From assembly GCF_037975245.1 (NCBI RefSeq), contig NC_092561.1:8182001-8246000 (forward strand): a stretch of DNA of 64,000 nucleotides, read 5' to 3'. The first letter of the stretch is position 1. Each line of letters starts with the position of its first letter. The translations under genes were made by a program, and so were the position numbers. The DNA is from Apostichopus japonicus. Its lineage: Eukaryota; Echinodermata; Holothuroidea; Aspidochirotida; Stichopodidae. Shown here one piece after another: positions 31,501 through 42,614 of the stretch. Below the pieces are notes generated by a model. It was not told the origin of the DNA, did not search any database, and worked only from the letters and a program-made list of their open reading frames with translations.

Positions 31501-34500
31501 CATTATTTGATTTTAGAAATGCAATAATGTGTTAGCCTAGCGTGGTGGCCAATTGGCTAAGGCGACGGACTTGTGTTCCAAGGATTGCACGAAGTAATGC
31601 CCAGTGCATTACGTTGTGTCCTTGGGCAAGTTGCTTTTTCTCCATTGCCTCTCTCCACCCAGGGGTTGAATGGGTACCTGTGAGGTAGCTTGTCATTGTG
31701 TGCAGTTTATAACTGCTGCCAACCGGAAGGATTGTCTCTGGGACAGGTTATCATTGACCAGGGGTAACATATCCTCTTTAAAGCGATGAGACCTATCGCT
31801 GGTATAAAGCGCTATATAAAAAGAAAATAATATTATTATTATTAATACTGTATTAACCATTGATAAATTTGTTTTCCATTTTATAATACTCTTTTTTTGC
31901 TATTTACCTTGACTGGTTACATTCTGTTTGGCCTTCCGATATTCGTTACTTGGAAGGGCAAAATCTACTGCGATTGGCCGTCCTGATGGAAAGATGGAAA
32001 GAGGACGGTAGTCATGTGATATACGTCACCCAATCAATTTCGAGATGATCACTGCATCATTTAAAGTGTAATCGAGTGCTCACATGAATCAAAACAGTAG
32101 CATTACGTAGAATAAGGGGTATAAGAAGAATACAATATCAGTAACCATCTTTACATAAGAAATAAATGGCTAGAAAAAAACTGTACGATTGTATCAAGCA
32201 AGAAAGGTTCATTTCCATCGAATAGAATATGTCGTTTGGTCAGTATTAAGAGCAACGTTCATATCATTCGACCAATCAGAGAACAGTGTTTTGATGATCT
32301 CACAAAATTGATGAATGGTCACGAGTTATTGACTATTTTGTAGTAGGTTTCGAACAATGAGGTGTTGTATTTTGGATGACATCATAATATCTAATAATTG
32401 TTGAATTCTTGAAGGTAATCAACCATTTATCCTCACCCTCCGATTTCCCATGGACATATCCATAGACACATTAATGGACTGGAATAATCTCAGGGTCAAA
32501 CCCTCCTCCCCCCCCCCCCAAACTACCTTTACAAAGGTCGAGCAATTTGTAACGCCCTACGATTCCATGGCAGTTCCATAACCCTTCTAAAATGCAAACC
32601 GATTTTATATCTTACCATGAAACTGTTGGGTGTTCATCTCCTCCATCACCTTTTTCGCGACATCTCTGTTCTCGAAGTGGAGGAATGCAAATCCTTTATT
32701 CCTGGTACTTTTCCCGGCTTGAGTCATTGGCATCTTTATTTCTAAAACTTTGCCAAATTTGGTAAATCCTTCCTCGAGTTCCTTGGTTGTGGTCTGTTGG
32801 GATGGGATGAAAATTTGTCTGTTATATCCGTACCTCTACCCGAAGTTGGGAGACACGTTTTTCAAACTCCAAAATTGAAATGCAAATTTCTTTCTCAAAA
32901 TCAACATTAAACATTAAATGAGCAAGCTACAACAAACTTACTGCATAGGAGAGGTTTCTGACAACAATCCGACCCTCTGGATCCCATTCGGACCTGGCCT
33001 TCTTTTCTTCTGAGGAGAGGTAATAAATGCTAATTATTACAAAGAATTATATATGTGCCTATATCTTATGTACCGTTGATTCTAATTAATTTTGCAATCA
33101 ACTTTGACCCTGCAATTAGACTTATTTTGAATTTACCTGCAATCATTAGTCAATTTTCACTTTGCGTAAAAATGTCAACAATTGATATTTGCATCATGAG
33201 GCCAAAAAAGTAAACAATTTTGAATGTTTTTTCTGATATAGATAGAGAAGAAAAACCCTGTTAGGATCAATACATCAAGGCCATCTAAATTTGGATATAT
33301 TTTCAAATTTGCTTGATAAAATTGCAGCATGTGAGTAATACAAAAAATCGCAACATTTATCTGTGCAACGAGAATCTCTTTTGTCAATTGGATCCACAAA
33401 TTGTTTTTCATCGACTTTGCTAGACAGTTCACCAAAGGGCTTTCAATTTGGTGAAATTATCTAGAAGGGTATCTGAACAGTTTAAAAAAACAATTGTAAC
33501 CTTAGTTCACTTTGTGGGTTTGGCAACGTCCCTGACCATCACCTACAAGGCATTCACCTTCTCTCCTTCCCGACAGGCGCATAGCCAGGAATTTGCCAAG
33601 GGAGGGTCGAAAATGTCGGCAAACTATCAGAGCCGTATATATGGCTCTGCAAACTATCTAAGCGTAGCGCCACCATGGTTGGCACGAAGCGCACAAGAAA
33701 ATTTTGGCTTCCCATGCCTTTTAAGTTGTATCTTAGCATTTTCTCTTTTGAAATTACTAGCGATATCATGAAAAAAAATTTAAATATGCTCAAGGGGGGG
33801 GGGCGGCTGCCCCCTTCGCCCCCCCTCCCTTGGCTACGCGCCTGCTCCCCGATGTATAAACACAAATACTTAGCACAGTTACACAATTGTATTGTCAAGG
33901 AAGGTCATTATATTTATGTTATACGAAACAATAAATCCATTTTTCTTTCAATGATAACTCGGGATCAACTTTAGAAGTGAAACGACGCGCTAAGCCTTAA
34001 AGCTGTCTGATCTCAATTTCTTGGTTTCCGCTGAATGCAAGTTCCCTCAAAGGTCTCTGTATTGGTACACTTTTTTCCCTTAAACTGACTCTGAAATGAT
34101 CTCCTTTCGGTTAATATTCCAGACGATATTAAGGTTCTAAATTTACACACCTTCCGTCTCAGGTTGATGAGATTGATTCAGTCTCTGAGGTGGCACCGCC
34201 CTCGATATTTCCAAATTCTGTCCATTCATGATCAACGGACTATCCTGTGGTTGGATAGATAAAAGAAATTGAGAAGATGTAGACTTTTGGGAGGATAAAG
34301 AGTTAAAAGATTAGCGCAACATCTTGGTGAGGTCAAAGGAAAGAACTACAAGCACGAAAGACATACATTTCATAAAGGCAAGAGTTTGACTTCAAATAAG
34401 TTAATAGCACAAGATATTAGAACATGTCAACGCAATCAGGTACGGCTCCAAGCTGACAAGATCCTCCAAACCTTCACTTTGGCCAGTGGGGAATCTTCCC

Positions 34501-37500
34501 CTGGAAGGCCAGAAGTGTCTCTGTCATATAGGAGTGTATTGCTTAAGGTTTAGTCAAGTATATTTCAGTAGCTCCTTGGTCGGTACTACCTGATACTACT
34601 TGGGATGATCAACATCCTCCTGTTATCTCGCTCACTAGCAATGCTTGAGGGCGTTTTTAAAGATAAACAACCGTGTAAGCCGGTTACTGCAAGACACTTA
34701 TGGTCATAGTCTCATAGACTGGTGTGATTGTTATTAAGACATAGCACTAGAGCTGGGTTTCCCTTTTTCCCCCCCACGAACCCCCTGTGGATGTCCAAGA
34801 ACACCCAACTTTTCGAGACACGATCTGAGTCATTAATATATTATAATGCCCATAACAGTGCTTCGTAAAAGATCAATTTCATAGTGTAATATTGTAATGA
34901 AAAAAAACAAGAGATGAACAAATATTGATTTGGAAACTTCAAGATCAGATCACGAATTGTATCACGCATCGATCACCCATCACACACGATGAGACGGATG
35001 CTCCTGTTTTTCCTCCACGAGGCGTTTGATCCTCGGAGCTGTCTTGGAGAGGGCCACCCTCATGTCGGGGCCGATATCAAGGTGTGCCCGCAGCTTTGTT
35101 TTCATGACCACCAACTTTGGTGATATCATATTTTAGTTCAACAAAAGGTACTCTAGTTTTGACTTTCAGAGACATCTCCCGCACCCCCTGGGATGGACTC
35201 ACGCACCCCCTGGGGGTTCATGCACCCCAGTTAGGGAACCCCTTCACTAGAGGCTGAGGGGCATCTATTTCCATCCTTACCTCTTGATTGCCCATCTTGA
35301 GGCACTCTTCCGCTGCTGCTTTGGTCTCGAAAGAGAGAAACGTTTTACCTGTCGAAAAAACGACGAGACAGATATATATGTGAATTACGTAGTATCGGGC
35401 ATATACTGTGCAGTGACACACTGGCGGTAAGAGTGAACAGATTTTGGTATTGAATGGATATCAAAACTGTTCCAACATTAAAAGAGAAGTTGCTTCATAG
35501 GTTGAGGTGTTGTACAAACTCTCTGTTTGGGCAACACCATGAAATGTAGCCTTCAAATATAAGTTCCTTCTTGGCGTTCCATTTTGTCTTCCCTAAAACT
35601 TTGAAAAGAAACGGAAATAATCTTACCGACAAAGCCTCCTTTTTTGTCGCGAATCATCTTGCAATTCGCCACTCCACCGAACTGCTCAAAGAATTTGTTA
35701 ATGCCGTCCCTCCGGAGTCGCAGCGGAATATTTCTGCGGGAGATGAATATGATTTACATTTGTAACACCTGTCGAGTTACATCACACGTTCACAACGCTT
35801 ACATATTGATTTTGATCGTGCTTCGATAAGTGTTCAAACGATTACGCTTTAACAGAAAATACCGATTACCGATTATTTTTTTCATAATCGGGCCGATTCC
35901 GATTATTTGAAAAAGAGAAAATATCCCGTTTATACGAAATCGGCAATAAAGTATGTGATAGAAACAATTATTGTTTAGATTTTCCTCTGTTTCCTTTTGC
36001 TTACATTGTAATAGAAGGCTCTTAGGTATCCTTTTGTATGTACCAAATCACCTCTGGAGTTTTGCGGAAAGAAAAACAAGTTTTTTTTTTACAAATTTCC
36101 AAAGTACGAAAATATGACATCCTACCTATTAAGCACTGTGCTAAGCGAATGGCCTAACCACGTCGACGTGTATGTCACCTGTTAATGGCTTGAACTGGGC
36201 TAAGAATAGTTACTCAATATATCCAACTCAAAAGGTATCTCAGACAAACCATCCATCTTCAATCTCTACCAAAGTGTAAATTTTAGTTACATATTTCTTA
36301 CATGTATTCTGACATATTGTACTTATTTTCAGTATAATTCCTTTTATGAACAAATAGAAATGTTACGAACTTGGAAGTTACCTATTTAACTCCATTAAAG
36401 TTCAATTAGAAAATGTAAGCTTAGGCCAATCAAACTGAACAGCAAATGGTACCATCGTAACTTGTTTATAATTACTGTAGAATGTTACCAGATTTACCAG
36501 ATGGCTTCACATGTAAACACTACTAGATATCTCAATCAAACAGACTGTTATTAAGTGATTTGTATCAATTATTCAGAACTATGACTTAAAGCAAGACACA
36601 TTTTCATTATGCCAATATATATGATGCAGTACTGATGATGGATAAAGAATTCACTCTCTCCATCACAATTATGAACGACCCCTTACCTTATTTCTAATGT
36701 CGCTCCCTCTTCGATTTCTTTTCTTGCTTTCTTGGGCGGCGAGCCATTACTTTGCTTCAAATTACTCTAGAGATAAAACCAACAGAAAAACAAAAGAGTT
36801 TTATTCAAGGACGAATAGACTGGAGGGTGAGCGGCGGATGGGGGAGGGAGAAGGGTTACCCACTAGGTGCATTCCTGCTCCAATGCCTACTGTGTGCCCT
36901 GAAGTCTCACAGAAAGGTTAAACTTGAAAGTTTACAGTATTTTATCAAAGGAAATTGCATTCTCAAGTAAATAAGTAGAACTCTTGCCTTCGAGGCACTT
37001 CAGTGCGCCACATCAATGTACTCTGGGGGACTTCTCATAGGGTGCTTCCACAAACCAACGCACCCCACTGTATTTACAAGTTACCTCACAGGTCCCCATT
37101 TATACATCTGCAGGGATGTGCCCAGGATTTCCTGAGTGCCGGGTATACTGATCGCCGTCCTGGGGGAGGGGTCTAAGGGGGAGTGGTGTCCGATTTTTGA
37201 AGGTGGTCAGATGCCAAATGCTGGCACTTGTGTAGCTTTTTAAGCACATACTACTAGTTTTGCTAACAATTTACATTTTTTAATTTTTTTTAGTGAAATA
37301 TATTATGTATCTGGTGAAAGTTATTAGTTTGTTTCAAAGAGAGTTTACAAGGGACCGATTGAGAGCCGTGAGTAATGTTTCTCGCGTGCGTAACTGATGC
37401 ATTATTAGTCTGTATGATTTTGGCAACGGCTAGGCCCTATTTATGTTGAAAATATTGTTAGGAATGTCAGGATTCAAGATGAAAATAGTGCTGGGCGGGA

Positions 37501-40500
37501 TTCACAATTTTTATAAGACCGTGCTGGGCGGTAATTTTTAGTGCTGGGCGCGCCACCCAGCGTGGGCACATCCCTGCATCTGGGTGAGAGAGGCAATGAA
37601 GATCGCCCAAGGACAAAAAATGATCTAATCAGGACTCAAACCTTTAATATCCTTAGATGGCAAGTTCAGTGCCTTTTCCATTTGACAAAATCTTGCTCTT
37701 TGAGGTGCAACATCATGTAGTCACCCCAACCCATAAATGCCATACTGCATAAATTTGCAAACTAATTAATACTAAATTTATATTTTAGTCCAACGACTTT
37801 ACCTTATCCTTGTGTGTTCTTTTCTTTCCTCTCTCGGTCGTCTTTTGTTTTTCTTCTTTTTCTTCTTCTTCATCTACGAGAACAAATATTAAAACAATCG
37901 TCAGCTGCCGTTTTAAGTGACGACGATTGAGTTTTCCTATTATCCAATCATATTTGTAGCATATTTTTGAAGTGATTTAAGGGTCGTGCATATTCTTTCG
38001 GTCAAAATGTGCACTTGTTGACTTGTCAAGTGAATACTATAAAATTTATGAATTTTTAACCATTTAAATGTCTGGACAATAGGCAGACAAATTTGCAGTG
38101 CATACAACTTAAACGTCAATAGCTCAGAGAGGAGAGAGAGAGAGAGAGAGAGAGCGAGGGCGGAGGGGGGAGGGGGGAGGGGGTGAACTGGTATAAAATG
38201 ATCAACTGTAGTAATCCTTTGAGTGAACCTGACAAGTTTCACAAAAACTGCTGATCAAATGCAAGCAGATCCTTGAAACAAACTAAAAAACAATTCAAAT
38301 TTTTTTAAACATTTCTTCTGTTTGATATAGCAGAGGAATAAATCATTTACTAATAGGCAAAACTAAAAAGAAAAGCACAAACCTTGGAAAAAAGCAACCC
38401 ACACCATCCTTCATTCATACTCGACGTGAGATATTAGATTATCACGTTCGCACATGGATTAAACTAGTAATCCGTACACAAAAAGAAATTGGGAGTTCCC
38501 CACTATTCCATGATATTGGAATAGGGCAACCCCTTCAAGTTCAAAAGTTCACAATGAAAAGTTTTTAACTACCAACAAGTCACCACGTGTTTGGAACTTC
38601 AGACAATAAGAATGTAACATAGGGGCTATGTAAATACGGGATTATAAACTAGAATAGTACAGATTTATTCATACGTTGGTAGTTTCAGTATAAGTTTGTA
38701 GTAAGTTTAAGAAACACATTAATTGCTACAAACAATGATAGCTCAGCAACTTATAACCTGCATGGTCTCCCATGTGAAACTAAAAGTAATTTCTGTCCCT
38801 TTCTGCAAAGATTAACACAGGCAAAGCTCACCCCCCCCTCCTCCTGCCCTTCACGCACCCACATCTTGCCTTTTACTCATACCTTCTTTATCTTCTCCCT
38901 CGCCGCTGCTTGCATCTTCCTTTTCATCTGTTTTCTCGGTATCTTTGTCCTCTGAATCCCTCTCTTCTTGTTCATCCTTCATCGCTTTGTTTGCTTTCTT
39001 AGGAGTGTTCTTTCTAGGGGTAAAGTTCTTCTTAGCCCTAGTAGGGCCTTCTTCCTTCTTGTTAGCTGGGAAGATGTGCAATTTCCTCTTTTCCATCCAT
39101 ATGTCCTTGCCAAGTACTTTCTTGGTATCATCCCTTTTGAAACAATCAAGATACTGTAAAGCTTAGAGGGTTCACAATACAATAATAAAAAAATTCATAT
39201 TTGTCTATTATGAGATACTGAGAGTCGAACCAAACGTTGAAGAGGCAACGCTTCTGTGTCTGACCAGTGGTTGTTATGGAAACAACTCCCTGGTCCGTGA
39301 CACGAAATCGTCAGAAAACTTATCAGAAATGCATATAGAACATCTTCTCACCGGTCACTGGAAATTCAAACTTAAGTGAAACGCCAAATATTACTTCAAC
39401 AGAGGTCTAAGACAATGGGCACTTGAATGTATTTGCTTATAGATGATTCCGGAGCTCAAAGGTTACAACAACACCAGTGTTCACTAGTACAAATAACACT
39501 TTTAGCACAATTATCAACATTTGGGATAAAGAATTCTGGTATTCGGTTAAAAGGTTATTTGAGATAAATTAATAAATTTGTTAAAATGTTGAAAATAACA
39601 AAGAATAGTAATCATGTAAAATCATCTCTTTTTTGGGGGAGATCCTGCATGTATTTATATGCATGTTGTCTTTCCCAAAGTTATTTATCTTAAAAGATGA
39701 ATTATTCTTTTCTCTTGTAACACACATCCTAAGCAAAGGACTCAAGGACAACAACATCTTGCTATGCTTTTACCATTAATCATAAATCTTCTAACTAGTA
39801 CTATTTACATGTGGACCATACCGAAGCAGTTTACTTGTAGAGCAATGCCCTGTGCCAATACCTTCTACTGAATATATTTAGGTTGAAGGACATTAAATTT
39901 TGCTTGGTGGACTAACTAGTTGTACAGTGAAAGAAAAGTCCAGTTTGTGAAATTGCAAACACGATTCACTTACTTCGAGGCAAAAGTAACAAAGCCGAAC
40001 CCCTTGCAGCGATCAGCGTTCTCTGGAAATTAGAAATTCAAGCAAGACTTAATTAAAAGAAACATTGCAAATGGAACATTGAAAATTAGTGAATTAAAAA
40101 CACAAGTCAACTTATATTTTGAAACAAATATAATCTCATCATTAGGACAAACTAACAAAGTAGAGAGTACTTTGTCTCGAGTCCAATGCTTGAACCAGCA
40201 CACCCATACTGATGTCTGGTGGAATGATTGCATTTCACCAAAATAGCCTCTAGACCTGGGGTGGGCAACCTACGGCCCGTGTGCCACATGCGACCCGCCA
40301 GTGATTTTTTTGCAGCCCGTGAGATGTCTCATGAAGAAGGAAAAAAAAAACAATCTATTTGACAGCATTACAAAAAATGAGCTAGCTGCTTGGAATTTAT
40401 CGACACTAATCATGCTGTCCGGTAGGACTAGTATTATCCCCATTAATTATCAACTGTACTGTATTGACATGATGTTTTTGTGATTACAGATTAAGGACAC

Positions 40501-42614
40501 ACACCTATTGCTTGAAAGTCCTCGGAATCAAAGGTTTGATATCAACAGCAGGTCATTCAAAAGGTTGCCCACCCCTGCTCTAGACCAATACACTCTGCAC
40601 ACTACAGTACACACATGCTTGTGTTTCATTCAGACCGAGGACCCCATTGTATTTTCCATTGTTCAAATCCACGTACCCTAACTTTAACAATACCCCATAC
40701 AATAGAATTCTTCCGAGGACGTGGTGATTCTTTAGAAATCACAACCGAGGACCTGAAATTCTTTTGTTCAAGTCCTCGGTCAGATAGCAAAACAAACGCA
40801 CATAATTTTGCCAGTATTCCAGTTAAGAGTAATTTTTAAGCTTGTATTGTCCCTTTCAAAAGTGTTGCTGTTTTTCAGGGTATTGCTACCTTCCTTCCTC
40901 CCTACCTCTTTAAAGAAATGCCACACAGACTCTGGACACATGCAGACCAGAAGGCATCATCACTCACTCCCTCCATCTAATGACAGTAGTCTCGATCAGT
41001 ATTGTAATTACCCCAAATATTCGTCAGAGCATTATACCAGAGTGCAGAAAATGCTATTTTGGTGACAACCCTCCCATCTCACCCCTCCCCTAGTAATAGT
41101 ACTATAGGTACCAACAACCTAATACACATTAGCCTACATTTTGTTAGACTAACTACTTTGTTGATAAGGTGAATAACCACAGTTCACAACAGTCCAGTAA
41201 TGGGAACTGACCCTACTAAATTTGAGTTGCCATGCGTACTATTAAGTGCACACAACAAGTTAAATGAATCTGGAGAAACTATCACACATTAAATACACGC
41301 GTACGCGCGTACCATGTATGGAGGGTCATGTGATGTGTTCCAGGGTGGTACTAATCTACTACTCTCCCTGTTACGCATGATGATTTCACACAACTAGTAC
41401 GTAAATGTGTTTGCGTGCTTAGAGCAGCAGACGACACCCGTTACCTAGCAATAACCATGCCTGTAGCCTAACGTGATAGCTATATTCCCGTCGAGCAGCA
41501 TATAGGCTCTGTTCCATGGAGAATTCCGTGGTTGCACTGAACTAAACATTTCCCCACATTTCCCATTTTTACATTCACTTACAGCAAGTAGTAATAACGT
41601 TAGGCCATATGAGACAAAGCTTGCCCCTGGAGCTGTATTAATAAGTAAGATCTATTATGTAGAAAGCCTGCCTTCATTCAAGAGAATAAGGTTGAACGTT
41701 AGCATATTAGCACTATTTCGTAGGCCTGAAGTACCAGTACCTCCTTATGCCGTTAGTTCCCATGTCCGATCCGTCTTCGTTCAAATCTTTTACGAAGTCA
41801 CTAACACTATTCTCGAACTGCTACAGAGAAATATCAGTTTGGTACCACCCTGGAACACATCACATGACCCTCCATACATGGTGCGCGCGCACCCAATTGA
41901 CATGAATCCTCCAGATTCATTTACCTCAATGAGTGCACATCTCCTGACCATAATGTAGTCTGCACGTGCAGTTATGGTAACAGAGTAAGAATTTTACCTG
42001 TAAGTAACATTTATGTTTGGCCTGTTTCTGACCATTTGGTCTAACGTTAGGCCTAGCCTGACTAAGTTACACATTGCTTTGTTGAACATAGCCTTTGCCA
42101 GTGGCAGAACTATTAGTACTTGTACTACTAGGGTAGGCCTAGCCTTCAATTTTTACAAATTACAATTTTACAAAGTACAACTACAAAGTCTGCATCTCTT
42201 TTCCTGCTGCCAGGTGAATAAGGAATGGCTACTGTTATTCAACCGCAGCCGGGAAAATTGCACGGGCACTAATGCGTATTCGTCCAGCAGTCGGTTCAGT
42301 AACATTTTCCTTCAATTATTTGCCCCTCTGCCATACGAATATGCACGACAAACAGTTACCGACTAGGTAAACAGGTTTTCGCTTAACTACTAACTAAACT
42401 GAATGCAGCATTGGCTTAGCCTAGGCCAGTGTGTGATCACACACGTTAAGCCAATATGAACAACAAACTAGCTACAAATGAAACAATATTTACCGTCCTT
42501 TACAACAAAACATTGTTTCACTGGTCCATGACTGCCGAATAATTCACTGAGCTGGTCGTTTGTGCAAGAAAATGGCAAGTTACGGACGAAAACTTTATTC
42601 GGTACTATAGCCAT
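21528..42614 (-). CDS. RBM28: RBM28/Nop4-type nucleolar RNA-binding protein, 21 mapped exons
   Basis: Homologue of RNA-binding motif protein 28, a nucleolar protein of ribosome biogenesis that associates with spliceosomal snRNPs in vertebrates. Exons (minus): 42494-42614, 39974-40022, 38883-39161, 37803-37873, 36687-36766, 35627-35733, 35281-35348, 34151-34244, 32942-33009, 32616-32793, 31908-31982, 30106-30368, 28893-28957, 27277-27386, 26749-26816, 25780-25933, 24525-24748, 23918-24067, 23108-23182, 22236-22529, 21528-21662. Donors are GT and acceptors AG, and all phases agree except between exons 2 and 3, where a micro-exon of roughly 14-20 nt seems missing. The mapped coding length is 2728 nt, giving about 914 residues with the micro-exon; human RBM28 is 759. 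Recognition rests on RRM order, an acidic stretch before RRM4, basic C-terminal segments and the ending NKWFE, like the SKWF ending of vertebrate RBM28. The start ATG at 42614 has a good context (AAGATGGC). Confidence 0.93.
21886..22204. mobile_element. DNA transposon family 3 (6-bp TSD), in the last RBM28 intron
   Basis: Starts CAGGAATGTGCCCAGGATTT and ends GGGCACATCCCTG, which are inverse ends. It is flanked by atatct on both sides (21880-21885 and 22205-22210). A second member at 37111-37576 also has a 6-bp duplication. Six-base duplications with CAGGG-type ends would fit the hAT6 group, but I cannot confirm this. No transposase. Confidence 0.85.
23108..24748 (-). CDS. RBM28: RBM28 exons 17-19: RRM5 (equivalent of vertebrate RRM4)
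   Basis: Exon 17 (74 codons) begins IRPGTEAAAGLSRSDISKR and carries RNP2 TRLVVHNLPM. Exon 18 has RNP1 LGYGFVSF followed by TEHKHALEALRTVNNN, exon 19 RPIVGFSLENMKALEKR. These match the conserved C-terminal RRM of RBM28, including the NNNAE-FG and RPIV-FSLE signatures. The exon 17 donor (GAG before GTTTGT) is weak; the others are strong. Confidence 0.92.
25780..28957 (-). CDS. RBM28: RBM28 exons 13-16: RRM4 (equivalent of vertebrate RRM3)
   Basis: Exon 13 ends ERTVFIK, exon 14 continues NLPYEVTVPEITKLFKQF and VKDPVTDQPRG, exon 15 TAFLQFHKKDFSDNCL, exon 16 LELHGRRLIVAKALSR followed by a basic stretch and RNLYLLREG. RNP2 is VFIKNLPY and RNP1 is RGTAFLQF, both split by introns. The NLYL-REG motif after the domain is also typical of RBM28. 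A hAT-like element (27487-27881) lies in the intron between exons 13 and 14. Confidence 0.93.
27487..27881. mobile_element. hAT-like non-autonomous element, family 4, in RBM28 intron
   Basis: Ends GTGGCGGAGCGTCCATAC and TAGCTCCGCCACTG; the interior holds TGGACTGCTGGCGCCC and GCCCGGAAAGGGTCATTTC, shared with the copies at 44636, 48181 and 52575. Target duplication catgacat and cataacat (27479-27486 and 27882-27889), 7 of 8 matching. Confidence 0.87.
28440..28540 (-). repeat. tRNA-like segment, probable SINE head
   Basis: The minus strand reads TTCAGCGGTTAGAGTGTCCG (box A-like), CCTCACAATC (anticodon-loop-like) and GGTTCCAGAATCC (degraded box B). A mature tRNA cloverleaf does not close well, so this is more likely an old tRNA-derived SINE inside an RBM28 intron. 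Confidence 0.45.
30106..30368 (-). CDS. RBM28: RBM28 exon 12: acidic D/E/S-rich linker
   Basis: 87 codons, dominated by Asp, Glu and Ser in repeated SDEES- and DDDDD-type blocks, at residues about 402-490. The acceptor is TTTAG after a T-rich tract and the donor is ATG followed by GTGAGG. Vertebrate RBM28 has an acidic stretch at the same place, before the domain matching its RRM3. The codon repeats (GAT/GAC/GAA/GAG runs) make this exon prone to length change. Confidence 0.9.
30455..30494 (-). ncRNA. Hammerhead-like motif of a probable Penelope-type relic
   Basis: The minus strand reads GCCT, CTGAAGA, a stem GATCC-TGCTA-GGATC, then GAAAC and GTC followed by AGGC. GCCT can pair with AGGC as stem I, and the zero-loop C/GTC end resembles the short stem III of hammerheads in Penelope-like elements. 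One extra A follows the CTGAAGA core, which departs from the canonical core, so activity is doubtful. It lies in the intron between RBM28 exons 11 and 12. Confidence 0.45.
31534..31844 (+). mobile_element. tRNA-derived SINE with conserved core and ATT tail
   Basis: The head has GGTGGCCAATTGGCTAAGGC (box A-like). The body has GTCCTTGGGCAAGTTGC and CATTGCCTCTCTCCACCCAG followed by GAATGGGTACC, a core of the kind shared by SINEs of many marine invertebrates. The tail region is GTATAAAGCGCTATATAAA followed by an ATTATT tract. In an RBM28 intron, sense opposite to the gene. Confidence 0.8.
31908..33009 (-). CDS. RBM28: RBM28 exons 9-11: RRM3 (equivalent of vertebrate RRM2)
   Basis: Exon 9 carries RNP2 RIVVRNLSY, exon 10 carries ELEEGFTKFGKVLEIKMP and RNP1 KGFAFLHF, exon 11 carries GRPIAVDFALPSNEYRK. 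The GRP-AVD-A closing strand is the hallmark end of RBM28 RRM2. Residues about 309-392. Splice phases are 1-0, 0-1 and 1-1, all consistent. Confidence 0.93.
33574..33844. mobile_element. hAT-like non-autonomous element, family 5, in RBM28 intron
   Basis: Starts CAGGCGCATAGCCAGGAATT and ends CCCTTGGCTACGCGCCTG. Target duplication cttcccga (33566-33573) and ctccccga (33845-33852), 7 of 8 matching. The interior includes GGCGCTACGC-type and poly-G segments seen again near 44160, 47700 and 49170. Confidence 0.83.
34151..36766 (-). CDS. RBM28: RBM28 exons 5-8: additional RRM-like domain (RRM2)
   Basis: Exon 5 ends with GATLEIR, joining exon 6 (NIPLRLRRDGINKFFEQF, then ANCKMIRDKKGGFV), exon 7 (GKTFLSFETKAAAEECL) and exon 8 (LIMNGQNLEISRAVP). 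Together, at residues about 203-283, they give the order beta-alpha-beta-beta-alpha-beta of an RRM: RNP2-like LEIRNIPL, a degenerate RNP1 (GKTFLSF) and a closing strand NLEISRA. It lies between the domains matching human RRM1 and RRM2 and has no counterpart that I know of in human RBM28. It could be an ancestral domain lost in vertebrates or a lineage gain. Confidence 0.82.
37111..37576. mobile_element. DNA transposon family 3 (6-bp TSD), longer copy
   Basis: Starts CAGGGATGTGCCCAGGATTT and ends GGGCACATCCCTG with catctg at 37105-37110 and 37577-37582. It contains about 150 bp (near 37305-37450) that the copy at 21886 lacks, so that copy is an internal-deletion derivative or this one has an insert. 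It lies in an RBM28 intron. Confidence 0.87.
38883..42614 (-). CDS. RBM28: RBM28 exons 1-3: RRM1 and basic/acidic linker
   Basis: Exon 1 (residues 1-40) holds RNP2-like KVFVRNLPF and the strand 2 text GPVKQCFVVKD, which strongly resembles RBM28 RRM1. Exon 2 (49 nt) holds a canonical RNP1, KGFGFVTF. Exon 3 begins ALQYLDCFKR (helix 2), passes DIWMEKRKLHI (strand 4) and continues into a charged linker rich in K, then E and D. Exon 2 ends after two bases of a codon, but exon 3 opens with the last two bases of an Ala codon, preceded in frame by a TAA. A micro-exon coding about five residues between them is therefore inferred; I could not place it. The 2.4-kb intron 1 holds a hAT MITE and an inverted-repeat element. 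Confidence 0.9.
40256..40577. mobile_element. hAT (Tip100-like) MITE, family 2, in RBM28 intron 1
   Basis: 322 bp from CTGGGGTGGGCAACC to GGTTGCCCACCCCTG with a perfect 8-bp duplication ctctagac at 40248-40255 and 40578-40585. It lacks about 50 bp near its right end that the other two copies have (the GGTTAGGTGCGGCCCAG part). Confidence 0.94.
41249..41938. mobile_element. Inverted-repeat element in RBM28 intron 1
   Basis: Outer ends GTGCACACAACAAG and CTCAATGAGTGCAC are inverse, and longer inner parts match closely: 41267-41352 includes CATGTATGGAGGGTCATGTG and 41842-41900 includes its inverse CACATGACCCTCCATACATG. Both arms carry an alternating CG/GC tract. About 490 bp separates the best-matching arms. 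No coding frame of note and no clear target duplication. Confidence 0.75.
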
